A DNA stretch of 5,387 nt from an uncultured Akkermansia sp. (GTDB lineage: Bacteria > Verrucomicrobiota > Verrucomicrobiia > Verrucomicrobiales > Akkermansiaceae). The translations under genes were made by a program, and so were the position numbers. Numbering within the stretch: position 1 is the first letter of the stretch; every line of letters starts with the position of its first letter. Positions 1-5,253 of this stretch are shown piece after piece. The notes under the pieces were generated by a model. That model saw only the letters and a list, made by a program, of their open reading frames with translations, made no database searches and was not told the origin of the DNA. The DNA lies in NCBI GenBank assembly GCA_947585525.1, contig CANPXA010000132.1:1-5387 (forward strand), in the 5' to 3' direction.

Positions 1-431
1 ACCGGAGTCCAGTTCACCACCACGCCGCCTACGCGTCCCTGCTTGTACACGACATCCTCCACAGAAACGCTGTTAAAGACGATAGCGCCGGCCTCCGTTG
101 CTCGGTACAGCAATCCTGCCGTAGCATGCACTGAATCCAAAAGATACGTGCCATTCTCATGCTCGCGATAGCTCAGGTGCAGTTCCTTCACAATGGGCAT
201 CGCCTCCTCTTGCACCACGATATCATTGAAAAGCATGGCTCCACCCCACATGCCGCCTCCCGGTGCCAACTTCCTGTCCAGCAGCGCCACCTTGTGGCCG
301 GCCTTCGCCAAATAATACGCCGCCACAATGCCGCTCGGTCCTCCCCCTACGATTGCTGCATCTAACTCCAGGCTGCGCGTCAACTTCCCAAAATACGACT
401 CAATAATGCCGCGTGATATAAGCGTTTCCAT
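1..431 (-). CDS. thi4: Thi4-family thiazole synthase (ADP-thiazole forming), N-terminal part, cut by window edge
   Basis: Thi4 enzymes are soluble proteins that build the ADP-thiazole precursor of thiamin from NAD, glycine and sulfur. I translated the minus strand by hand: 143 whole codons are present, starting METLISRGIIESYF. A nucleotide-binding Rossmann motif GGGPSG is at about residues 29-34, followed by the acidic residue of strand 2 in LLDRK (Asp52) and the Thi4-typical glycine-rich stretch GGGMWGGAM at 58-66; VVVNW is near the cut. These fit the archaeal/bacterial Thi4 family (usually about 260-280 residues), so roughly half is missing. The start is firm: an in-frame TAG lies at 441-443, only three codons upstream. 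The residue that separates sulfide-using (His) from suicidal, self-sulfur-donating (Cys) enzymes lies just past the window edge, so the mechanism cannot be read. The gene is divergent from cysS across the repeat block. There is no room for a TPP riboswitch between promoter and start. A generic FAD oxidoreductase is the alternative but fits less well. Confidence 0.9.
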   Translation of the reverse strand, partial: METLISRGIIESYFGKLTRSLELDAAIVGGGPSGIVAAYYLAKAGHKVALLDRKLAPGGGMWGGAMLFNDIVVQEEAMPIVKELHLSYREHENGTYLLDSVHATAGLLYRATEAGAIVFNSVSVEDVVYKQGRVGGVVVNWTP

Positions 432-466
432 GAATCTATCCTATGCTCTCAAAAGCGATATGTCAA
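432..466 (-). promoter_or_regulatory. Promoter of thi4, predicted leaderless
   Basis: On the minus strand, TTGACA (461-466) and TAGGAT (438-443) are separated by exactly 17 bp. The -10 box is 4/6 against TATAAT. Only 6 nt separate it from the ATG at 431-429, so a start site 7 nt downstream of the -10 box falls on the A of the ATG. The AGGA that resembles a Shine-Dalgarno sequence is part of this -10 box. Repeat copy A begins 4 nt beyond the -35 box. That the transcript is leaderless is inference. Confidence 0.6.
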
Positions 467-470
467 GTCA

Positions 471-622
471 GGGCAAACGCATTAGAAATGCATTTGCCTA
501 TTTACGATTTTTGATAATGTGCGCTTTGCGCATATTTTTTGAATCATCAACGTGTCCGAGTGAGTTCTCTGGATCCGTATTCATGATGACCGTTTGTTGG
601 CATGACTTTTGACATGCTCAAC
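471..622 (+). repeat. Intergenic repeat, copy A (about 140-150 bp family)
   Basis: Positions 471-611 align with 5239-5387 (copy C) with seven substitutions, one 7-bp unit difference and one extra T in C, about 95% identity by hand alignment. Parts in order: an outer hairpin (arms 472-483 and 487-498, loop AGA, one C/A mismatch); one ATTTACG unit (500-506) plus ATTTTTG; a GCGC hairpin with a T-run (516-540); the conserved stretch GAATCATCAACGTGT (541-555); and an inner-end hairpin (arms 596-604 and 613-622, one bulged T, loop 605-612). I extended the copy to 622 because of this last hairpin; its right arm cannot be compared with C, where the window ends. No reading frame in it looks like a gene. 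Confidence 0.88.
516..540 (+). terminator. Terminator-like hairpin within repeat copy A
   Basis: A 9-bp stem (516-524 with 528-536, one G-T pair) with loop TTT is followed by a T-run ending at 540. It has the form of an intrinsic terminator for plus-strand transcription. No plus-strand gene lies just upstream, because thi4 points the other way, so it is probably carried by the repeat and not dedicated to a gene here. Confidence 0.4.
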
Positions 623-905
623 AATGGAATCAATCCATAAGAGCATTCTCTCCGTTGATGAGATTCTCTCAAATGCGGTTGCCCCACATCCGTCCCAATA
701 AAATCATCTCTGGACTCATTCAACCCGTTTCCTCATGCGTTTCCTCTGGATGAAGGAAGTAAGCCGGAAAGGTCATAAACCATTGACGATTCAACAAAGC
801 GGCGGGTTCGGCATGGTGTAACTCCGGACGCTTTCCTCACAAAAAAACACCCTTGATTTTACCCATCACCAATGCTTGCGCGTTGCATATCCCGCGCGCA
901 AGCGC
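623..905. other. Gene-free inner left part of the repeat block
   Basis: I see no convincing gene in this stretch. The best plus-strand frame is a 28-codon ORF (735-821) with no start signal. Three structural items stand out. AAATGCGGTTGCC at 671-683 is an exact inverted match to part of copy B's outer hairpin (1258-1270), perhaps a decayed repeat fragment. A long-range pairing joins 766-774 with 827-836 (one bulged G) and encloses a second pairing, 779-783 with 813-817. A GC-rich hairpin lies at 874-903. Function is unknown. Confidence 0.5.
874..903. repeat. GC-rich inverted repeat (hairpin)
   Basis: GCTTGCGCG (874-882) and CGCGCAAGC (895-903) form a perfect 9-bp stem with a 12-nt loop. The right arm overlaps GCGCGCAAGCGCGC (894-907), which could fold alternatively. 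There is no T-run on the plus side, so it is not a standard terminator. It sits directly before the left copy of the 906-954 repeat. Confidence 0.6.
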
Positions 906-954
906 GCTAAAATCCAAATCTGGCACCTCTAAAAACTACCAGGGTGAAAAACGA
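906..954 (+). repeat. Second repeat type, left copy
   Basis: It begins GCTAAAATC and ends with 31 nt (924-954) identical to 1126-1156, containing CACCTCTAAAAACTACCAGG and GTGAAAAACGA. The right copy has the same start but is 8 nt longer, through added AAATCGT-like sequence in the middle. Direct orientation; unit starts are 194 nt apart. No coding potential. Confidence 0.85.
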
Positions 955-1058
955 GAGAAAAAAAGTTGAGGAGAAAGGAGTCAAAAAAAGGGAAAAATAG
1001 GGGAAAATGGGAAGATTTTGAGGAGGAAAAGTGGGAAAAATGCCCGAGAGGATACGCA
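945..1058. other. Polypurine tract between the two second-type repeats
   Basis: The plus strand is overwhelmingly A and G here; in about 90 bases around 953-1042 I count roughly 12 pyrimidines. It contains G-runs at 990-992, 1000-1003, 1009-1011 and 1033-1035. The complement gives a phenylalanine/serine/proline-rich frame that is best explained by base composition, not by a gene. Such tracts can form triplex or other non-B DNA, but that is inference. Confidence 0.7.
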
Positions 1059-1086
1059 CCATCAATTGCCCGCTATCTAAAAAACG

Positions 1087-1139
1087 AGTTTTTAGAGGTG
1101 CTAAAATCGTAAATCGTAATTCTGCCACCTCTAAAAACT
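1087..1139. repeat. 14-bp perfect inverted repeat
   Basis: AGTTTTTAGAGGTG (1087-1100) is the exact reverse complement of CACCTCTAAAAACT (1126-1139), with a 25-nt spacer that carries AAATCGT-type sequence. The same right arm occurs at 924-937 in the left second-type repeat, so the 1087 arm can pair with either. A smaller competing hairpin, CTAAAAA (1077-1083) with TTTTTAG (1089-1095), overlaps it. Confidence 0.75.
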
Positions 1140-1156
1140 ACCAGGGTGAAAAACGA
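1100..1156 (+). repeat. Second repeat type, right copy
   Basis: This shares GCTAAAATC and the final 31 nt with 906-954, with 8 extra nt between. It abuts copy B of the larger repeat exactly at 1156/1157, the point where copy B stops matching copies A and C. That suggests insertion into, or recombination at, the inner end of copy B. Confidence 0.85.
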
Positions 1157-1286
1157 CAGATCTAGCGAACTCATCCGCACACGTTGATGATTCGAGAAAA
1201 TTGCGCAACGCGCACATTATTAATAAATCGTACATCGCAAATCGTAAATCGTAAATAGGCAACCGCATTTTCTAATGCGTTTGCCC
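1157..1286 (-). repeat. Intergenic repeat, copy B (inverted, diverged and end-truncated)
   Basis: Read on the minus strand from 1286, it follows copies A and C: an outer hairpin (1258-1269 with 1274-1285, one mismatch), about four 7-bp units (1225-1252), a GCGC hairpin (1202-1214, loop GTT) followed by AATTTTC, the exact stretch GAATCATCAACGTGT, then a diverged GATGAGTTCGCTAGATCTGTCG-like segment. It is clearly less similar than A is to C. The inner-end hairpin seen in A is missing. With copy A it frames the 816-bp block 471-1286. Confidence 0.82.
1225..1256. repeat. Tandem 7-bp repeat AAATCGT inside copy B
   Basis: Units are AAATCGT, ACATCGC, AAATCGT and AAATCGT, followed by AAAT. On the other strand the unit reads ATTTACG. 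Copy A has one unit and copy C two, which accounts for most of the length difference between copies. Confidence 0.8.
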
Positions 1287-1298
1287 TGGCCCTCGGTC

Positions 1299-1327
1299 TT
1301 GACAGCTCGTCTCTCTTCGCTCATAAT
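1299..1327 (+). promoter_or_regulatory. Promoter of the cysS-queF-queC-miaB operon, predicted near-leaderless
   Basis: TTGACA (1299-1304) is a perfect -35 consensus; after a 17-bp spacer comes CATAAT (1322-1327), 5/6 against TATAAT. The expected start site is about 1334-1335, only a few nt before the ATG at 1338. The upstream ATG codons at 1275 and 1326 would not be on this transcript, or lie within the -10 box, which helps decide the start of cysS. Copy B ends 12 nt upstream of the -35 box. Confidence 0.65.
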
Positions 1328-1337
1328 GTCGCGCGTC

Positions 1338-2762
1338 ATGCTATCGCTCTTTGACACCTGCACGCGCCGTGTTCTTCCCGTGGAACCGCAAGATGGAAAA
1401 ACCCTGCGTTTCTATTGTTGCGGTCCTACCGTTTACGCCGCTGCTCACATCGGCAACTTTCGCACTTTCGTGGCGCAGGATGTTTTCCGTCGGGTCGTGG
1501 AGCTTGGCGGGCTGCGTACCAAACATGTACGCAATCTCACGGATGTGGATGACAAGACGATCCGCAACTCGCAAGCACAAGGTATTCCCCTGGCGCAATA
1601 CACCGCTAAGTGGACGCAAAAATTCCACGAGGATTGTGCAGCTCTCAACTGCCTCCCTCCCCACGTGGAGCCTAGTGCCGTTGCCCATATTTCCGAGCAG
1701 ATCCTGCTCGTCCGGCGCCTCATGGATTCCGGTCACGCCTACCGCAGTGACGACGGTTCCGTTTACTTCCGCATCTCTTCCTACGCTGACTACGGCAAGC
1801 TGGCTCACCTCGATTCCCAAACCCTCGACCTCGGCAAGACTGCACAAACCCGTGCCGACACGGATGAATATGAAAAAGACAGCGTGGCGGACTTTGTCCT
1901 CTGGAAAGCTCGCCGCCCGGAGGATGGCGAGAATTTCTGGTCTTCTCCTTGGGGCGAGGGACGTCCGGGTTGGCACTTAGAGTGCTCCGCCATGAGTCAC
2001 AAGTACCTCGGTGATTCCTTCGACCTGCACTCAGGCGGGGTGGATCTCATCTTCCCCCACCATGAAAACGAAATTGCTCAGAGCCGCTGTGGCTGTGGCG
2101 GCTCGTTCGCACGCCTCTGGTTCCACGTTACCCACCTCCTCGTGGACGGAGCGAAGATGAGCAAGAGCCTCGGGAATATGTACACGCTCGACGATCTCGC
2201 CAAGCTTGGTCACAGTCCCGCAGCGCTGCGCTATGTCCTGGCCGGAGCGTACTACCGCAGACCTCTTAACTTCACGCTCGCCGGTATGCGAGATGCTGCC
2301 ATAGCCCTTCGACGTCTGCGGCGTTTCGACGACACCCTTGCCGGCCGTTGTCCCGCCCAGGCGGAACCCACTTACAGGGACCTTGTCAAAAATCCCCCGC
2401 AGCTTGGCTCTTTTCAACCCGCCTGGGACAGCCTGCAGGATGACCTCAACACCCCGGAGGCTCTGGGGCACGTCTTCAGCGCCCTTCATTCCATCAAACC
2501 CTCCGAACTCTCACCGGACGCCGCTGCCGCGACCCGACGAGCCTTCCGTTTTATCATTGAAGCGCTCGGACTTATCTTACCTCCGGACGATGAACAGCAA
2601 TCCGTCGAGGTACCTCAAGAGATCCACGCTCTGGCGGAGGAACGCTGGGCTGCCCGACTTGCCAAGGATTGGCAGAAGGCGGATGCCCTGCGCTCCCGGC
2701 TCGCCGCACTCGGTTGGAGCATGAAAGATGGTCGTGACTCTTACCAACTCACCAAAAACTGA
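1338..2762 (+). CDS. cysS: Cysteinyl-tRNA synthetase
   Basis: This cytoplasmic class I synthetase activates cysteine with ATP and charges tRNA-Cys. From the chosen start it has 474 residues, close to the 461 of the E. coli enzyme. The HIGH motif appears as HIGN at 37-40 within GPTVYAAAHIGNFRT, and KMSKS is at 273-277. The expected zinc ligands are present: Cys28 in FYCCGP, Cys216 in WHLECSAM, and His241 and Glu245 in FPHHENE. The C-terminal helical region ends with the usual DWQKADALRSRLAALGW. The frame is open back to 1275, but ATG 1275 lies inside the repeat hairpin and ATG 1326 overlaps the promoter -10 box. MLSLFDT at 1338 also fits the family start (LYNT/LFDT close to the N-terminus), so I prefer 1338; 1326 is second choice. 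No Shine-Dalgarno sequence is visible. It is the first gene of the operon; queF follows after 7 nt. Confidence 0.96.
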   Translation: MLSLFDTCTRRVLPVEPQDGKTLRFYCCGPTVYAAAHIGNFRTFVAQDVFRRVVELGGLRTKHVRNLTDVDDKTIRNSQAQGIPLAQYTAKWTQKFHEDCAALNCLPPHVEPSAVAHISEQILLVRRLMDSGHAYRSDDGSVYFRISSYADYGKLAHLDSQTLDLGKTAQTRADTDEYEKDSVADFVLWKARRPEDGENFWSSPWGEGRPGWHLECSAMSHKYLGDSFDLHSGGVDLIFPHHENEIAQSRCGCGGSFARLWFHVTHLLVDGAKMSKSLGNMYTLDDLAKLGHSPAALRYVLAGAYYRRPLNFTLAGMRDAAIALRRLRRFDDTLAGRCPAQAEPTYRDLVKNPPQLGSFQPAWDSLQDDLNTPEALGHVFSALHSIKPSELSPDAAAATRRAFRFIIEALGLILPPDDEQQSVEVPQEIHALAEERWAARLAKDWQKADALRSRLAALGWSMKDGRDSYQLTKN

Positions 2763-2769
2763 CTCGCCC

Positions 2770-3180
2770 ATGACCAAAGATTTTTCCCTCCTTGGCAAAC
2801 ACAGCGAATTCTTCCGCTCACCTGACGATGCAAAGCTGGAGACCTTTCCGAATCGTTCTCCTCAGCGTCCCTACGTGGTCACACTGGAGACAGAAGAATT
2901 CTCCTCACTCTGTCCCGTGACCGGTCAGCCGGATTCCTGCTCACTCTCTATTTCCTACTGTCCGGCGGACAGAGTCATCGAGACAAAAAGCCTCAAGTAT
3001 TACCTCGTCTCCTTCCGTAACTATCCGGCCTTCAACGAGCAAGTCATCAACCGCATCTTGGACGATCTCGTCGCAGCCTCTCAGCCCCGCTGGATGCGGA
3101 TAGTCGGCCGTTTTGGAGCCCGCGGCGGTATTCGCCTCACCACGACAGCCGAACACTGCCCCGAAAATCGTCCGTCTTGA
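2770..3180 (+). CDS. queF: NADPH-dependent 7-cyano-7-deazaguanine reductase (type I QueF)
   Basis: QueF reduces preQ0 to preQ1 with two NADPH in the cytoplasm, a step of queuosine synthesis. From ATG 2770 the protein has 136 residues, a short single-domain form (B. subtilis QueF is about 165). Seen in sequence: LLG near the start (7-9), FPNRSPQRPYVV, the catalytic Cys48 in FSSLCPVTGQPD, the proton-donor Asp55, the substrate/NADPH motif ETKSLK (71-76), SFRN (81-84) and GRFGARGGI. The His of the usual FHE motif (His96 in B. subtilis) is Asn89 here (FNE); Glu90 is kept. An in-frame ATG at 2728, inside cysS, has GGAG 8 nt upstream and would add 14 residues. I prefer 2770 because homologues begin just before the LLG motif. 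queC follows after 18 nt. Confidence 0.93.
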   Translation: MTKDFSLLGKHSEFFRSPDDAKLETFPNRSPQRPYVVTLETEEFSSLCPVTGQPDSCSLSISYCPADRVIETKSLKYYLVSFRNYPAFNEQVINRILDDLVAASQPRWMRIVGRFGARGGIRLTTTAEHCPENRPS

Positions 3181-3198
3181 TTTTCCTTCCTTCCTGCT

Positions 3199-3858
3199 AT
3201 GAAATGCATCGTGTTGCTCTCCGGCGGAGTCGACTCCTCCACGGCTCTCTCCTGGGCATACAAGGAGCACGAACTGATCGCAGCCATCTCCTTTGATTAC
3301 GGCAGTAACCACGCCGAGCGCGAGCTCGCCTGCGCCCGTTTCCAAGCCTCTGCTCTCGGCGTTCCTCTGCACACCATCGACCTGCGTTCCCTCGCGCCCC
3401 ATCTCTCCAGCTCGCTGCTCAGCGGAGCGGCTGCTATCCCTACCGGGGATTACGATGAGTCCAATATGCGTTCCACCGTCGTCCCGTTCCGCAACGGCAT
3501 CTTCCTCGCCATCGCTGCAGGAGTCGCGGAAAGCGCCGGTGCCCACTCACTTGTCATTGCCGCTCACTCAGGGGATCACGCTATCTACCCCGACTGCCGG
3601 GAACCCTTCATGGCTGCCATGGCAGAAGCTATCCGTCTTGGCTCCTATGCCCAACTGCAGATCCTACGTCCCTTTATCGGCATGAATAAAGCGCAAATCG
3701 TCTCGCTCGGTGCCCATCTCGGCGTCGATTTTGCACACACGTATTCCTGCTACTGCGGCGGAGAAAAACACTGCGGGAGCTGTGCCACCTGTAGAGAACG
3801 ACGTGCTGCTTTCGTCTCAGCCGGAGTGCCTGATCCTACTATTTACTCTGCCTCCTAA
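3199..3858 (+). CDS. queC: 7-cyano-7-deazaguanine (preQ0) synthase
   Basis: QueC uses ATP and ammonia to turn 7-carboxy-7-deazaguanine into preQ0, the substrate of QueF encoded just upstream. The 219-residue length is normal. The N-terminal ATP pyrophosphatase P-loop SGGVDSS is at 8-14; the family signature STVVPFRNGIF is at 92-102; HSGDHAIYPDCREPF is at 123-137. A C-terminal zinc site is formed by Cys184, Cys192, Cys195 and Cys198 in the pattern SCYCGGEKHCGSCATC, with one extra Cys (186). The start is the only ATG that fits the family N-terminus (MKCIVLLSGG). Its upstream sequence is a pyrimidine tract with no Shine-Dalgarno sequence. The enzymes making its substrate (FolE, QueD, QueE) are not in this window. 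Confidence 0.97.
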   Translation: MKCIVLLSGGVDSSTALSWAYKEHELIAAISFDYGSNHAERELACARFQASALGVPLHTIDLRSLAPHLSSSLLSGAAAIPTGDYDESNMRSTVVPFRNGIFLAIAAGVAESAGAHSLVIAAHSGDHAIYPDCREPFMAAMAEAIRLGSYAQLQILRPFIGMNKAQIVSLGAHLGVDFAHTYSCYCGGEKHCGSCATCRERRAAFVSAGVPDPTIYSAS

Positions 3859-3891
3859 CCCACGGATATTTCCTCCGCTCTCCATACAGCC

Positions 3892-5253
3892 ATGCCCAGT
3901 GCCTACATCAAAACCTACGGCTGCCAGATGAATGAACGCGACTCCGAACAAGTCGCTGCCATGTTCCTCGCAGGCGGCTACAAACTCGTAGATGATCCCA
4001 AGCATGCCGACGTTGTACTCATCAACACGTGCTCTGTGCGTGAGAAAGCCGAGCTCAAGGCACTTGGCAAGATGGGGCTGCTTTGCGCTGCCTCGGTGAG
4101 CCGTCCCTGGGTTGTCTTCGGCTTTATGGGGTGCATGAGCGAGAGCCGCGGCAAGGAGCTTTTCCGCGAGATTCCACGTCTCGATGTCGTTACCGGCACA
4201 CACCGCTTCCATCGCGTTTTCTCTCTTTGCGATTCTCTCTTGCGCGATCGGCTGAACAACCCTCCCGTTGTCCCCCTTCGCCGCGGAGCACACATCTGCG
4301 AAGTACAACCGGATGAACAAGCGCACAACTTCATCCGCGACCACCTGCCTATGCGCACCTCCTGCTCCGCTTTCGTCTCTATCATGCAAGGCTGCGAGAT
4401 GCGCTGCTCCTACTGCATTGTTCCTTCCACCCGAGGAGTGGAACGCTCCCGTCCCGCCGCCGACATCATCGCTGAGATTCGTGAACTTGTTGCCAACGGG
4501 GTCAAGGAAGTAACCCTTCTCGGGCAGATCGTTAATCGTTACGGTAAAGATGAGCCTCCCGTCAACGGACGCAGCTCCTTTGTACGCCTTCTGGAAGCCG
4601 TGCACGAAATTGACGGTCTCGAACGCATCCGGTTCACCTCCCCACACCCCATCGGCTTTCGCGAGGATCTCGTGCGCGCCTTCTCCTACCTTCCCAAACT
4701 CTGCAGCCATATCCACTTCCCCATGCAGAGCGGCAGTGACCGTATTCTTCAACTCATGCGCCGCCCCTATAAGCAAGCCAAGTACCTCGCTCTCTGCGAT
4801 GCCATGCGTAACGCCCGCCCGGATCTCGCCATCACGACAGACATTATTGTCGGGTTCCCGGGAGAAACGGAGGAGGATTACCTGCTCACCAAACAAGCGG
4901 TCGAACGCGTGCAATTCGACAATGCTTTCATTTTCCAATACTCCCCGCGCCGCGGCACTCCCGCTGCCGAAATGCCGAATCAAATATGCCTCCGCGAAAA
5001 GGAAGCTCGTAACCACGATCTCCTCGACACCGTCAATCGCATCGCCATCGCCCGTAATGCCGCCCTCGTCGGCACCCGCCAAACCATCCTCGTCGAAGGT
5101 CCCAGCAAAACCAACCCCACCCGACTCCAAGGACGAACTTCCCAAAATAAACCCGTCATCATCGAACAAGGCTCCGCCCGTGCCGGTGACCTCGTTCCCG
5201 TCCTCATCTCCGAATCCTCCGGCTTCACCCTCTACGCGGGGCAAACGTATTAG
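3892..5253 (+). CDS. miaB: tRNA-2-methylthio-N6-dimethylallyladenosine synthase
   Basis: MiaB is a radical-SAM enzyme that converts i6A to ms2i6A at position 37 of tRNAs reading UNN codons. The 453 residues are full length. The N-terminal methylthiotransferase domain starts YIKTYGCQMNERDSE and has the auxiliary 4Fe-4S cluster ligands Cys11, Cys47 and Cys81. The radical-SAM CxxxCxxC motif is Cys168, Cys172 and Cys175 (GCEMRCSYC). GFPGETEEDY is at 321-330 and a C-terminal TRAM domain lies at about 390-450. GQIVNRY (211-217) replaces the common GQNVNSY, which I associate with Verrucomicrobiota. It is last in the operon, 33 nt after queC, with no Shine-Dalgarno sequence. The last four codons and the TAG stop (5239-5253) come from repeat copy C, and the stop lies at the hairpin tip, so the native C-terminus may have been replaced at its very end. 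Confidence 0.97.
   Translation: MPSAYIKTYGCQMNERDSEQVAAMFLAGGYKLVDDPKHADVVLINTCSVREKAELKALGKMGLLCAASVSRPWVVFGFMGCMSESRGKELFREIPRLDVVTGTHRFHRVFSLCDSLLRDRLNNPPVVPLRRGAHICEVQPDEQAHNFIRDHLPMRTSCSAFVSIMQGCEMRCSYCIVPSTRGVERSRPAADIIAEIRELVANGVKEVTLLGQIVNRYGKDEPPVNGRSSFVRLLEAVHEIDGLERIRFTSPHPIGFREDLVRAFSYLPKLCSHIHFPMQSGSDRILQLMRRPYKQAKYLALCDAMRNARPDLAITTDIIVGFPGETEEDYLLTKQAVERVQFDNAFIFQYSPRRGTPAAEMPNQICLREKEARNHDLLDTVNRIAIARNAALVGTRQTILVEGPSKTNPTRLQGRTSQNKPVIIEQGSARAGDLVPVLISESSGFTLYAGQTY

Noticed and set aside
432..470. TPP riboswitch upstream of thi4
   Set aside because: The leader is too short and no CTGAGA-type core is visible.
159..612. Plus-strand open frames over the thi4 region and copy A
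   Set aside because: They are antisense to a clear Thi4 protein or run through a repeat; no motifs.
471..622. Integron attC site
   Set aside because: Hairpins and length are suggestive, but no matching GTTRRRY/RYYYAAC core pair, and the neighbours are housekeeping genes, not cassettes.
735..821. 28-codon plus-strand ORF within the block
   Set aside because: Too short, with no start signal and no recognisable family.
907..1128. Minus-strand 73-codon open frame rich in Phe, Ser and Pro
   Set aside because: It is the complement of the polypurine tract and spans two repeat copies; its composition explains it and it has no start signal or recognisable domain.
471..1286. CRISPR array
   Set aside because: Repeats are few, long, in both orientations and irregularly spaced.
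1286..1337. cysS start at ATG 1275 or 1326
   Set aside because: 1275 lies in the repeat hairpin upstream of the promoter and 1326 overlaps the -10 box; family alignment favours 1338.
1341..1976. Long minus-strand and shifted plus-strand frames over cysS
   Set aside because: Shadows of a well-conserved CysRS.
3817..5244. Long 475-codon minus-strand open frame opposite miaB
   Set aside because: Shadow of miaB caused by its C-rich codon use; miaB has all its catalytic motifs and the antisense frame has none.
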